Translations under genes and position numbers: made by a program | Source of the DNA: Paludibacteraceae bacterium | Lineage (GTDB): Bacteria > Bacteroidota > Bacteroidia > Bacteroidales > Paludibacteraceae | Reading direction: 5' to 3' | Assembly: GCA_028694915.1 (NCBI GenBank) | Contig: JAQVJY010000009.1 | Coordinates: forward strand, 1 to 64,000 | DNA length: 64,000 nucleotides | The notes under the pieces: generated by a model | The model's database searches: none | What the model was told of the DNA's origin: nothing | The model's input: the letters and a program-made list of their open reading frames with translations, nothing else | In this document: positions 46,946-54,758 of the stretch, in pieces | How the letters are laid out: every line of letters begins with the position of its first letter | Numbering within the stretch: position 1 is the stretch's first letter

Positions 46946-48175
46946 ATGGCAAGTGTAAAAATTTCTCTATCTCTTAACAATGCTCGTAAATCAAATTTAA
47001 GGAGTGTTGTTCTTTATGTGTATCAGCATCGCGAAAAGGCTGGTATTACATTAAAAATTCCACCAGTACACCCCGAAAACTTTATTCAGTTGGACCAGGG
47101 CGCCGAAATTTCAGCCCGGGAAAAGAATTATCCAAATCGTACTTGGGCGAATCAGTATATGTGCTCCGAATGGCAGTTTGCTAATACGATCATTGGGGAG
47201 TTAACCGAGAGTGGTCGAATTTATGAATTATCGGCCACCGATTTAGCTCAAATAATAAAGGTGCGTTGCAGAAATAAAGCAATGGACAATGTTACATTTA
47301 CAGAATTTGCCGAAAAAATAATCGAAGAACGCTTGTCTATCGGGAAGTACAATACGGCAAGAACCATTAGAGATTCCGTGAACGCTTTTACTCGTTTTTT
47401 AGGGAAAAATATATCATTTTCAGATATTACCTACTCCAATTTAGTCAAATTTGATGTCTACTGTCAACAGAACGGAAAATCAAAAAATGCCATAGCCTCT
47501 AATTTAAGATATATTAGAGCTGTTTACAAAAGAGCTGTTAAAGAGGATATAATTACGCCATTAGTGGACGTTTGGAGTAAGTACAGTATTAAGACCGAAA
47601 AAACGGCAAAAAGGGCTATAACGCCCGAACAAATTAGGCTAATAATTGAATATGTGCCACAAACCGAGACAGAGGAACTGGTAAAGGATATGTTTCTATT
47701 CTCGTTTTACAATGCAGGCATTAATTTTAAAGATATTGCCTACTTGAAACCTGGTAACATCATAAATGGTCGATTGGCATATAGTAGAGGTAAAACCGCC
47801 GACAAATTCAGTTATCAATTAAACGACAATTCTTTATCGATAATTGAAAAATATAAGCGCAAAGGATCTGCTTATGTATTCCCTATCATTTTGAACCCCG
47901 AGGCTCAACCTGCCGAAATTCAAAAAAATGTTCAAAATCGAAATTGTCAATTTAACAAGGTGCTGAAACGTATTGGGCAGTCCGTCGGGATTGGGAATTT
48001 ATCTACCTATGTAGCGCGTCATACATACGCCACTATTGCAATGAATAAACACGTGCCTATTGCTATGATTTCACGCTTGCTGGGGCATGAGGATATTAAG
48101 ACAACGCAAATTTATTTAGATACCCTCAATTGTCCAGAACTTGACACTTATAATGCCTTAATTACAGATATTTAA
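46946..48175 (+). CDS. Tyrosine integrase (Bacteroidetes phage/ICE type)
   Basis: 409 residues. A SAM-like core-binding domain (about 105-215) precedes the catalytic domain. Catalytic residues: Lys in YSRGKTADK, Arg358-His359 in YVARHTYATI, His381 in LLGHED and nucleophile Tyr390 in TTQIYLD. At the site of the first catalytic Arg the sequence reads YNAGINFKDIAYL, with Asn, so Arg I is missing, as in IntDOT-like integrases. The gene faces away from tRNA-Thr and is the only + strand gene of the element. It should insert the element at the tRNA 3' end. Confidence 0.92.
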   Translation: MASVKISLSLNNARKSNLRSVVLYVYQHREKAGITLKIPPVHPENFIQLDQGAEISAREKNYPNRTWANQYMCSEWQFANTIIGELTESGRIYELSATDLAQIIKVRCRNKAMDNVTFTEFAEKIIEERLSIGKYNTARTIRDSVNAFTRFLGKNISFSDITYSNLVKFDVYCQQNGKSKNAIASNLRYIRAVYKRAVKEDIITPLVDVWSKYSIKTEKTAKRAITPEQIRLIIEYVPQTETEELVKDMFLFSFYNAGINFKDIAYLKPGNIINGRLAYSRGKTADKFSYQLNDNSLSIIEKYKRKGSAYVFPIILNPEAQPAEIQKNVQNRNCQFNKVLKRIGQSVGIGNLSTYVARHTYATIAMNKHVPIAMISRLLGHEDIKTTQIYLDTLNCPELDTYNALITDI

Positions 48176-48178
48176 AAC

Positions 48179-48209
48179 AACAAAAGCCATTAAATTAATG
48201 GCTTTTGTT
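48179..48209. terminator. Bidirectional terminator after the integrase
   Basis: Inverted repeat AACAAAAGCCATTAA; separates the + strand integrase from the leftward late genes. Confidence 0.8.
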
Positions 48210-49295
48210 AGTTTTTATGGATTTGAGATATTTCTCCTTTAATTCCATTTGTTTTTGAAAGATTTGGTCGGCTTTCCTTAAGTCGTCACTATATGATTTT
48301 GACAATCGATATTTTTTTCTGTGTAACGTTTTGTATTGAATGCTGTTTTTTAAAACGTTGTACTCATTTTCGACAAGGTCAAGCTCTTTCTTCAATTTTG
48401 ATGAAATACCCGGATCCTTTTTTTCGGCTGCTATTTTCACCGGTTTAGGATAAGGTTTTGCTATTACCTTATTGGTGCCGTTTAGGATTTTGGTAACTTC
48501 AACACAAAACACATCCATTACTTTCACTAACGGTAAAAAATCTTTTTTCGAAAGATATATTGGTGCTAATGTATAATAACCCCAGCGTTTACATAAAAAG
48601 GTGTTGTTGATTTTGAGTTGCTGCAACTTATAGCAAATGTATTGCTCAAAGAACCGCGCCCAAATTTCGCTGCGACGATGCCAATAAACGTCGGCGTATT
48701 TCTTATCCGATGCCATTTTGTTGTAGCTTTCTGACGCCTTGATAACGTCAACAATTTTATTAACGTACCAACGGAATTGCCCACCTGTATTGTCGGTTAA
48801 AGTTTTAGCCGTGGAGCGACCGCCTGACAAGGCATTATAGTTTTTGTTTTGGTCGATAAAGCCACCTATATTATAATCGAGTGCGTGACCGTATTCGTGG
48901 GCCAGGGAACCAAAACCTTTTTCTTTGGTTAGGTTTATCATATTGGCTTCCGGTTCGTAGTGTGCCGCTGCCTTACTCATGCCGCGAGCGCCAAACGCAA
49001 TGCCTATTTGGTTGTTTATGCCTAGGTTTTTGGTTTTGATAATGGCGGACAAATCGCGCAAAGAACTTTCGGCGGCTGTTACCCGGTCGTAACGATCGTT
49101 ATTGTTAAGCCAGTTGCCAAATTCAAATCCTTTCAGTTGATAGGTAGCAATAATTTTCCCCAAGTTAACATTGTCGGGATTGGCACCAATAACCATCGCC
49201 GCAGCTCGTGGCTTTAACGATTTTCTTTCCCAGTACGTTTCAGCGCGACCACCATTACTAATGGATGCGTTTGTGTCGTTTAACTTTGCTTTCAT
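48195..49295 (-). CDS. HExxH metallopeptidase-like viral protein (LPD1-like)
   Basis: 366 residues from the ATG at 49295. A zinc-peptidase motif HEYGHALDYNIGG lies near residue 142, and YWHRRSEIWARFFEQYI near 215 resembles the motif of large polyvalent-protein domain LPD1 in phages. The C-terminal third is Lys-rich and helical. It may be a virion-associated or injected protein that cuts host or viral polypeptides. The frame is open further upstream to 49367 but that region better suits a separate 44-codon ORF. Family call from motifs only. Confidence 0.65.
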   Translation of the reverse strand: MKAKLNDTNASISNGGRAETYWERKSLKPRAAAMVIGANPDNVNLGKIIATYQLKGFEFGNWLNNNDRYDRVTAAESSLRDLSAIIKTKNLGINNQIGIAFGARGMSKAAAHYEPEANMINLTKEKGFGSLAHEYGHALDYNIGGFIDQNKNYNALSGGRSTAKTLTDNTGGQFRWYVNKIVDVIKASESYNKMASDKKYADVYWHRRSEIWARFFEQYICYKLQQLKINNTFLCKRWGYYTLAPIYLSKKDFLPLVKVMDVFCVEVTKILNGTNKVIAKPYPKPVKIAAEKKDPGISSKLKKELDLVENEYNVLKNSIQYKTLHRKKYRLSKSYSDDLRKADQIFQKQMELKEKYLKSIKTNKSH

Positions 49296-49392
49296 TGGTA
49301 GTCTTTTTCTTTTTGTTAGGAATAGTTGGAACCTGGATGTGTTTTTCATCCTTATGCAGCTTCGCAATCGGAATTTTAAGTTTTAATGCCAT
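49258..49392 (-). CDS. Possible 44-residue basic protein
   Basis: ATG at 49392, stop at 49258, rich in Lys and His (LKLKIPIAKLHKDEKHIQ, KKKKTTNESKVKRHKR). It overlaps the start of the metallopeptidase gene by 38 bp in another frame. Its A-rich start context is good, but a short ORF this basic could be chance. Confidence 0.35.
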   Translation of the reverse strand: MALKLKIPIAKLHKDEKHIQVPTIPNKKKKTTNESKVKRHKRIH

Positions 49393-49416
49393 AATGATAA
49401 TTATTTGATTAATAAA

Positions 49417-49812
49417 TTACCTGTTTCTCTTAAAAAAATAGCCAACAATCACAATCACGACAATTACGATTATAGCAATTGTTATATTTCTTCGGCTTTT
49501 TGATGGGGTTTGAGTTGTACTATCAGATTGAGATTTGGGCAAAGAAGCCCTTATTTTTTCAGCTTCAGATATGTATACAAAATCAGTATCATTTACATAG
49601 TAACCTTTTACCTCCACTTTCGTGAAATCTCCATAGATTATTTCAACTATCTTAATTTGAGCATCATCAATTTCCAAATCTTTTTCAAGTACGCCAACTT
49701 TATATTTGGGGTTATTGTTGCCGAAATTTAATAGTGAGCTTGCCCACGTCGACTTTTGAGATGGATCCGTACCGAATCTATAAATAGATTGTCCTTTGTA
49801 AAATTTTGTCAT
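49417..49812 (-). CDS. Tail-anchored single-helix membrane protein
   Basis: 131 residues from the ATG at 49812. A soluble N-terminal part (MTKFYKGQSIYRFGTDPSQ; beta-rich, about 1-85), a Ser/Thr/Gln-rich linker, then one C-terminal membrane helix (ITIAIIVIVVIVIVGYFF) with a basic end. No family recognised. The topology repeats in several other proteins of this element and suits virion-membrane proteins. It is the last but one gene of the leftward series. Confidence 0.65.
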   Translation of the reverse strand: MTKFYKGQSIYRFGTDPSQKSTWASSLLNFGNNNPKYKVGVLEKDLEIDDAQIKIVEIIYGDFTKVEVKGYYVNDTDFVYISEAEKIRASLPKSQSDSTTQTPSKSRRNITIAIIVIVVIVIVGYFFKRNR

Positions 49813-49817
49813 GTTAA

Positions 49818-49849
49818 TTTGGTTATTATAAAAATACGTTATATCTTTG
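49818..49849 (+). promoter_or_regulatory. Rightward consensus promoter inside the provirus
   Basis: TTTG at 49818-49821 and TATCTTTG at 49842-49849 with 20 bp between, opposite to all surrounding genes. No ORF follows. Confidence 0.6.
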
Positions 49850-49855
49850 CTTTGC

Positions 49856-50022
49856 AATTGCGCAAGAAGCAACTTTGGTTATGCCCTAGACTTTTAACCC
49901 CTACTCTAATTGGTTGAAAGATGCATGATAAGAATACAAGTAGGATGTATTTAGAGATCGGGCAGCTCTATTGCTTATTTAGTGAGGTGTTATGGTTTTT
50001 TCCATAATACCTCACTTCTTTT
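49856..50022 (+). ncRNA. Candidate rightward non-coding RNA of the provirus
   Basis: From the promoter at 49818-49849 to a 14-bp hairpin (49982-49995/50002-50015) followed by TTCTTTTT. About 165 nt, no ORF over ten codons. Its 3' end is antisense to the last codons of the secreted-protein gene at 49990. Existence inferred from promoter and terminator only. Confidence 0.4.
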
Positions 50023-50502
50023 TATGTTAGCATTACTGCGAATTTGGGCTGTTTTTACTTCCCAAGCCCCGCGCTTAATACTGTAATTCATATCTACTGC
50101 AACTACGGGATTTTTGTCACCGTTAAAAACTACGAGTAATAAAGATGTGCCCGACCCTTTATGTATTTGATTAAAATTATCGGTAATTGATTTTATATAC
50201 AAAAAAGCCGTCAACCCTAGTTTTTTAAATTCCGGGTGTTCATTATTTATATGCTGTAAATAGTTTTGCATCACATAAATATCGGCACTTTTACGCCCTA
50301 TCGCTTTAGCTATGGGCATACGTAATCGCCCTATTTTGATAGGCTCATTATTGGGCGTTGTATTTATTTTCTTTGCCATATCGTAATATTGGTTTGTTGT
50401 TTGGCGTGCGTTTTCCCCAGCGCTTCGTAATTGTTCAAGGCTAACCGAGTATGCAACCATCGAGTAAATGGTTAAAATGACTATAATTAAATACCTTTTC
50501 AT
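49990..50502 (-). CDS. Exported protein of unknown function
   Basis: 170 residues with a signal peptide (YLIIVILTIYSMVAYS). The mature part is mixed alpha/beta, with repeated polar segments (AGENARQTTNQYYDMAKKI; FNQIHKGSGTSLLLVVFNGDKNPVVAVDMNYSIKRG). No family recognised. It sits directly downstream (5 bp) of the endolysin, so it may belong to the lysis module or be a superinfection-exclusion factor; both are guesses. Confidence 0.6.
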   Translation of the reverse strand: MKRYLIIVILTIYSMVAYSVSLEQLRSAGENARQTTNQYYDMAKKINTTPNNEPIKIGRLRMPIAKAIGRKSADIYVMQNYLQHINNEHPEFKKLGLTAFLYIKSITDNFNQIHKGSGTSLLLVVFNGDKNPVVAVDMNYSIKRGAWEVKTAQIRSNANIKRSEVLWKKP

Positions 50503-50507
50503 GGCAT

Positions 50508-51050
50508 TTATGCAAAAAACATCGCGGCTTCTTCAGCTCTACGAGTGACCAGTCCTGGAATCACTTTCTTTGAAACAGTTATCCATGTGGTTGTCCACCA
50601 TTTGCGTATTTCAGCTTCGGGCTTACCGCTTTTTATCATTGCTAACAGGTTGCTCCGTTCAAATGCTCCAACACCGATATTGTACGCATAACTCACCAGG
50701 GCGTCAAATTGGTTTTGGCTTAATTTGAGATTCTGTTTATTGACAGAAGCCTCACATTTAGCCACGTCTTGCAAGAACCAGGCGTCCGCTTCTGCCCTAG
50801 TACAAGTCATCCCTTGTCGTACGCCCAATGTATGACCATACCCAATTGTCCAAATACCGTCCAATTTATTGTATGCTACGGATTCAAAGCCCTCTTTCAG
50901 TTTTATGAAAAATGCTCCTTTGGCAGATAATTTTTTGTTTCCCATAGTTTTTTTGTTTGGTAGATAGTAAAGAAAATACACAGCTAAAGCCACGGCTATG
51001 GCGGTGGCTGACGCTGCGATAATAATGTATATCTTATGCTCGCGTTTCAT
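50508..51050 (-). CDS. Membrane-anchored endolysin, GH24 lysozyme
   Basis: 180 residues. An N-terminal membrane helix (IYIIIAASATAIAVALAVYFLYYL, about 7-30) precedes a T4/P21-type lysozyme domain: catalytic Glu53 in KLKEGFES, Asp64, and TIGYGHT (68-74), then NQFDALVSYAYNIGVGAF. A signal-anchor lysozyme needs only a pinholin, so it fits release through membrane depolarisation. The start overlaps the stop of a 56-residue gene (TAATG). Cuts peptidoglycan at lysis, or at entry if packed in the virion. Confidence 0.9.
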   Translation of the reverse strand: MKREHKIYIIIAASATAIAVALAVYFLYYLPNKKTMGNKKLSAKGAFFIKLKEGFESVAYNKLDGIWTIGYGHTLGVRQGMTCTRAEADAWFLQDVAKCEASVNKQNLKLSQNQFDALVSYAYNIGVGAFERSNLLAMIKSGKPEAEIRKWWTTTWITVSKKVIPGLVTRRAEEAAMFFA

Positions 51051-51220
51051 TAGCGTTTTACAACCATAAGAATTTTTTTGAACGTCGTGGATGCTTGCAT
51101 CTCTTTTCTAACTTTAGCCTTGGCTTTAGCTTCTGTTGGGGCGGGTACACGCTTTGCAATCATTGTAACGCCTCTTTTGGTGGTGTAAATCACATCATAA
51201 AAATTGTCCAATTGAGCCAT
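51050..51220 (-). CDS. 56-residue basic protein in the lysis module
   Basis: ATG at 51220, stop overlapping the endolysin start. Sequence has a short beta-like N-terminus (NFYDVIYTTKRGVTMIAKRV) and an Ala/Lys-rich helix (EAKAKAKVRKEM). No family recognised. The tight spacing to both neighbours (1 bp to the spanin gene side, 1-bp overlap to endolysin) supports a real gene. Confidence 0.65.
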   Translation of the reverse strand: MAQLDNFYDVIYTTKRGVTMIAKRVPAPTEAKAKAKVRKEMQASTTFKKILMVVKR

Positions 51221-51221
51221 G

Positions 51222-51722
51222 TTATAAGAATTTTTTAAGAATAAATACTATCAGGCGTAATGCCATTTCTGCAATAAAAATACCGCCTAAATACATCAAA
51301 AACACTTTCCACGAGGGAATTGGTGTTGGTATCTTAATAGGTGGCGATGTGGTGTAAGTTGGTATAGTCTTTTTATGTTCAAAAGCTGCTGTGTCGGGTA
51401 ATTGCTCGGCAATAAGCCTCAATTTTCCATTGTCGGCCACAATTGAGGCGCGCGCATGATAGGCAATAGCTGTGATGCCTGTCTTGATGTCGGCGTTCGA
51501 CGAACCTAGCGAATCACGCTCGCGGCTCTTTTGTAGCATATCGTTTAAATCCTCTAGCGTGAAACCTGTTGAGGATTGCACGTAAGGGGTTATAATCGTA
51601 TCGTGAATGACAATGATAGAATCCCGTTTAAGTTCGGGATGACGTGCCAAAAGAAGCGCTAACTGCCGTTGAGGCGTACACGATGCAAGGATAAGTACCA
51701 GGAAGAATATTATTTTTTTCAT
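51222..51722 (-). CDS. Probable unimolecular spanin
   Basis: 166 residues. An N-terminal lipoprotein signal with lipobox LASC (Cys 15) should anchor one end in the outer membrane, and a C-terminal membrane helix (VFLMYLGGIFIAEMALRLIVFIL) anchors the other in the inner membrane. Between them is a periplasmic span with a helical segment and a Pro-rich stretch (PPIKIPTPIPS). This two-anchor layout is that of u-spanins such as T1 gp11, which fuse the two membranes in the last lysis step. It lies between holin and endolysin genes and overlaps the holin stop by 4 bp. Confidence 0.72.
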   Translation of the reverse strand: MKKIIFFLVLILASCTPQRQLALLLARHPELKRDSIIVIHDTIITPYVQSSTGFTLEDLNDMLQKSRERDSLGSSNADIKTGITAIAYHARASIVADNGKLRLIAEQLPDTAAFEHKKTIPTYTTSPPIKIPTPIPSWKVFLMYLGGIFIAEMALRLIVFILKKFL

Positions 51723-52228
51723 AGCGTTTTTTTATTGGTATCGTTCTCTGCTTTATCGACTAAACCTGCCAATCCACCACCAATAAGCTCCTTTAATTTA
51801 AAGGCAATTAAATAATAAACAAGTTTTATAAACTTTACTTTTGGATAGACTTTTACCAAATTACGAAGTCCATTTCTTAAGTAGTAATATATGGCAACCG
51901 CAATAAGAAATTGAACCGCATAGGCGCTTAAATCCTGCTTTTGCATCAAATCAATCAACCCCTTCATTAGGTAGGTTATGAATGTGATTAAGAACAGTTC
52001 CATAAGGCTATCTTTTAATTTATTTCCATTGAAATTTTGAAGAAATTTTGGTGGAATAATCCTAATGATTCTCACTCTTACCTCGTCGGCTCTAAATCCA
52101 GCAATTACGTTGAATAAAAATGACAGTATCAATGCAGCTAAAAAACTCAATGTACTATCAAAATAAGCTGCCACGGCAGATATAATGCCTATTAGCGAAG
52201 CTTGTAATACACTATACCATTTTTCCAT
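51719..52228 (-). CDS. Holin-like membrane protein
   Basis: 169 residues with about four membrane helices (VLQASLIGIISAVAAYF; LSFLAALILSFLFNVIAGF; LMELFLITFITYLMKGLIDL; YAVQFLIAVAIYYYLRNGL). The second helix end (NVIAGFRADEVR) resembles the Phage_holin_4 type common in Bacteroides phages. Position before spanin and endolysin supports a holin role. It would set the time of lysis. Confidence 0.72.
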   Translation of the reverse strand: MEKWYSVLQASLIGIISAVAAYFDSTLSFLAALILSFLFNVIAGFRADEVRVRIIRIIPPKFLQNFNGNKLKDSLMELFLITFITYLMKGLIDLMQKQDLSAYAVQFLIAVAIYYYLRNGLRNLVKVYPKVKFIKLVYYLIAFKLKELIGGGLAGLVDKAENDTNKKTL

Positions 52229-52254
52229 AAATTATATATAAGTTTATCTATTTT

Positions 52255-52372
52255 TTTAAAAAAAAGGATGGCGGAAACGGCAACTAAATCTCTTGATTTA
52301 ACCAATTTCGCCACGGCGAAGTCATTGCTAACCCCCTAATACCGCGGTCAGAAACCAAGCCTCCCACCATCC
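52255..52372 (-). ncRNA. Structured RNA or attenuator upstream of the lysis genes
   Basis: On the minus strand a long-range stem GGATGGTGG (5' end) with CCGCCATCC closes a 107-nt segment that holds further hairpins (TTCGC/GCGAA; TAAATC/GATTTA), followed by eight T. It lies between the 236-residue gene and the holin gene. It may be a terminator/attenuator that limits lysis-gene expression, or an independent viral RNA. Confidence 0.5.
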
Positions 52373-52378
52373 ATATTG

Positions 52379-53089
52379 TTACAGCACAATCCTTTGAGGT
52401 GGATTGACCGTGTCTTCCGAATATTTTAAGTACATTTTAAAGTACACAGGCTTTTCGATTTTGTGTCCTTTGCGAGGAAAACCGTTATCGTCCATGTAAA
52501 TCGTATCGGAAACAATTACCAGGGCAATTTTTTTGTAATAGTCTTTCTTGGGTAAATCTCTGTTTTTTTGTTTTAAAACACCTACAAAGTCACCTAAAGA
52601 CTGTGTTTCATCGTTACGATATCTAAACGAATCTACAAACTCGTCAACCTGCATAACAGGTTGCCACACGCCCTCTGTCTCAGGCAGTGGAATAGTTATT
52701 ATTTGACCACTATTTGCGCCTGTTGCATAGCCTTTGAGAAACCAACCACGTTTAATGGTGATTTCTATTTTCTTGTCAAATTCTTCCTCAACAGGAAGAA
52801 TGGTAGTTTTTTTATGGTAGCGACGGCGCTTATGCAAAATAGCAATAGCCGGGTTTGTTAAGTGTGAAATATCACCCACGAAACGTGCGAAAAGAACAGC
52901 TTCGCCCTTGGCAATAGTGGTTTCATATATTGGTTGATCGTTATCACCAACGCCAATTTGTTTTGCGAGCACGTCCTTTTGACGGCGTATCTGAAGCTCC
53001 AGCGTTACACCAGGTGTCGATGATTCGAGGTGTAATATTGATTTATCACCAACTCGGGTTAAAGGATTTGTTGTTTGTGAACCTTGCAT
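52379..53089 (-). CDS. Beta-rich virion-protein candidate (236 residues)
   Basis: No signal or membrane helix. The sequence is dominated by short beta strands (SILHLESSTPGVTLELQI; AVLFARFVGDISHL; KIEITIKRGWFLKGYATG; KKIALVIVSDTIYMD; PVYFKMYLKYSED). It could be a second jelly-roll capsid or a vertex/spike protein. I recognise no family. Its place at the end of the membrane-protein run, before the lysis genes, fits a structural role. Confidence 0.6.
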   Translation of the reverse strand: MQGSQTTNPLTRVGDKSILHLESSTPGVTLELQIRRQKDVLAKQIGVGDNDQPIYETTIAKGEAVLFARFVGDISHLTNPAIAILHKRRRYHKKTTILPVEEEFDKKIEITIKRGWFLKGYATGANSGQIITIPLPETEGVWQPVMQVDEFVDSFRYRNDETQSLGDFVGVLKQKNRDLPKKDYYKKIALVIVSDTIYMDDNGFPRKGHKIEKPVYFKMYLKYSEDTVNPPQRIVL

Positions 53090-53101
53090 ATTTCTAATAA
53101 T

Positions 53102-53377
53102 TTATTGGGCGTAACGATATTGATATTGTGCTCTTTTTTTAGGAGAAAAACGATATTGCCGTGACCCTTCGGGGTGCATTTTGGTAATACATGTTTCTCC
53201 GTTTAATTCCGTAATTTGCAGACGAAGAATTAACCATATATCCTGCTCTTCTAACGGAGAAGTTCCTTTAGCGAGGGATTGGTCACAATAACATTCATAC
53301 CTATATTCACCAACCCTTTCATAAACTATGTCTGGGCTAATGTTTGATAATACGGATGGATTTTGAAACCCTTTCAT
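53102..53377 (-). CDS. Small soluble protein of unknown function
   Basis: 91 residues, aromatic- and Arg-rich, with beta pattern (DIVYERVGEYRYECYC; DIWLILRLQITELNG) and a basic Tyr-rich end (YRFSPKKRAQYQYRYAQ). No family recognised. It lies 4 bp after the peptidoglycan-binding gene and 12 bp before the 236-residue gene in the late operon. Confidence 0.6.
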   Translation of the reverse strand: MKGFQNPSVLSNISPDIVYERVGEYRYECYCDQSLAKGTSPLEEQDIWLILRLQITELNGETCITKMHPEGSRQYRFSPKKRAQYQYRYAQ

Positions 53378-53381
53378 AGCA

Positions 53382-53777
53382 TTAAAGCGTATTAAATTGA
53401 CTTTCAGTTACTTTTTCTGTACCAAACTTCCATTTGACCACAGCTAGAGTTCTTGGCCCGAAACTCCCGTCTTCAGTTAGCTTTGTAATTACCACACCGC
53501 CGTAAGTTGGTACGTATGGGGGAATAGGGGCAGATTTCCATAGCGCAACATTCAGCTTTTCTTGCAAGGACTTAACCAAGTCACCACTGCTTCCCTGTTT
53601 CAAGGGGAAGTTTGATACATTGACAGTTTTTTCATCCGATTTGACAGACTTAGTTTCATCGTCGCTCTTTTCGTCTTCTTTCTTCTTATTACTCCATAAG
53701 AAAAGTAAGGCAACTGAACCGAGCGGAACTAAAATTACGATAGTAATAATTATTGCCATTTTTAGATTTGTTTTCAT
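53382..53777 (-). CDS. Membrane-anchored peptidoglycan-binding protein
   Basis: 131 residues. One N-terminal membrane helix (MAIIITIVILVPLGSVALLFLW), an acidic linker, then a PG_binding_1 domain (about 57-125) with the pattern LKQGSSGDLVKSLQEKLN and DGSFGPRTLAVVKWKFG. It should tether the virion membrane or the vertex complex to the cell wall at entry. The start overlaps the upstream gene by 4 bp (ATGA). Confidence 0.75.
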   Translation of the reverse strand: MKTNLKMAIIITIVILVPLGSVALLFLWSNKKKEDEKSDDETKSVKSDEKTVNVSNFPLKQGSSGDLVKSLQEKLNVALWKSAPIPPYVPTYGGVVITKLTEDGSFGPRTLAVVKWKFGTEKVTESQFNTL

Positions 53778-54262
53778 GCTATAATTCCAAATTTTGCCAA
53801 TCGTTCAATAATACTATCTGCAACCTCAACGGCATCAGACAAGTTTGTCATAAAGAAATTCTCATCGTCTATCCATTTTGCCAAATTATCACCACCGCCA
53901 TAATTGTCATCAAAATAGTTGGCGGTTGCGACAAAGACACGATCGGATGAAGCAAGATAGTCCGAGTACATTTTAATGTCTCGTTTCCACATGTTTAAAC
54001 CCTTCATGTCTTCATAGAGTTTTCTCGCATGCGATTGAGCGGCTTCGCTTTCGGCAATTGTTAATGCTGCACCCCAATCTGTTTCTGCTGGGATTATACC
54101 TTTATCTCCATTTTCCTCATCTTTTTTACCAAGGTATTTCCCGATAAAAAAAGCAGCCGTCCCCATAACAATGAAGATAACCACTACAATAAGCATTATC
54201 TTAATTGTTTTACCCATACTACCAACGCCTGCGGCCGATAAAGCCATTTCTTGTATATCCAT
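53774..54262 (-). CDS. Single-helix protein with annexin-like helical domain
   Basis: 162 residues. A membrane helix (IKIMLIVVVIFIVMGTAAFFIGKYL, about 20-44), then a helical soluble part (SHARKLYEDMKGLNMWKRDIKMYSDYLASSDRVFVATANYFDDNYGGG) vaguely like annexin or end-structure proteins. No firm family. Coupled by overlap to the PG-binding gene and 1 bp after a 55-residue membrane protein. Confidence 0.6.
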   Translation of the reverse strand: MDIQEMALSAAGVGSMGKTIKIMLIVVVIFIVMGTAAFFIGKYLGKKDEENGDKGIIPAETDWGAALTIAESEAAQSHARKLYEDMKGLNMWKRDIKMYSDYLASSDRVFVATANYFDDNYGGGDNLAKWIDDENFFMTNLSDAVEVADSIIERLAKFGIIA

Positions 54263-54263
54263 A

Positions 54264-54431
54264 TCAAACCCTCCCCTTGGTTATAAATTTAACGGCGAAA
54301 TAAATAATGACAGGAACCGTTAGGGCTGCTGCTAAAAACACAAAATCACTGGGAGAGAAAATAATATTTACGTTTGCTGAAAATAAACTCCCATTTTTAT
54401 CAGCTTCAACTGCTGTTACATTGTAATCCAT
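54264..54431 (-). CDS. 55-residue single-helix membrane protein
   Basis: ATG at 54431, TGA at 54264. One membrane helix (FVFLAAALTVPVIIYFAVKFI) with a basic end. No family recognised. It sits 1 bp before the next start and 3 bp after the previous stop, which supports a real gene. Confidence 0.7.
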   Translation of the reverse strand: MDYNVTAVEADKNGSLFSANVNIIFSPSDFVFLAAALTVPVIIYFAVKFITKGRV

Positions 54432-54434
54432 AGC

Positions 54435-54758
54435 TTATTTCACTTTAAATGGCAATAAGACCTTTTGACCTTTAATTAAATACTTACGGCTACCATTGTG
54501 GTCGTAAAAATCAGATTCAGAACAACCTTTACTAGCACATAGCGAGGGAACAAAGCACAAGTCGTCATCATCCACATCACTATCGGAGATAGTATATTCT
54601 TCAATTCTAAACAAACCGTCAGCCTTTGCAGAGGCTTTGGGTGCTAGCTTATTCTTATCATCCAACCCTTTGTCTTTGGTAAAATACCAGGCGGCTAATC
54701 CGCCCAGTATTAACAAGCAAATCAGAACAACAAGAATGGTTTTATTTCGTTTCATCAT
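54435..54758 (-). CDS. Single-helix membrane protein with Cys-containing ectodomain
   Basis: 107 residues from the ATG at 54758, which overlaps the upstream stop (ATGA). One N-terminal membrane helix (TILVVLICLLILGGLAAWYF), then an acidic soluble domain (ISDSDVDDDDLCFVPSLCASKGC) whose end LIKGQKVLLPFKVK resembles a LysM-type strand. Function unknown; topology fits a virion membrane protein. Confidence 0.62.
   Translation of the reverse strand: MMKRNKTILVVLICLLILGGLAAWYFTKDKGLDDKNKLAPKASAKADGLFRIEEYTISDSDVDDDDLCFVPSLCASKGCSESDFYDHNGSRKYLIKGQKVLLPFKVK

Noticed and set aside
52255..52372. tRNA gene in the structured segment
   Set aside because: No T-loop (GTTCRA) and no 7-bp acceptor with a proper anticodon arm on either strand; called a structured RNA instead.
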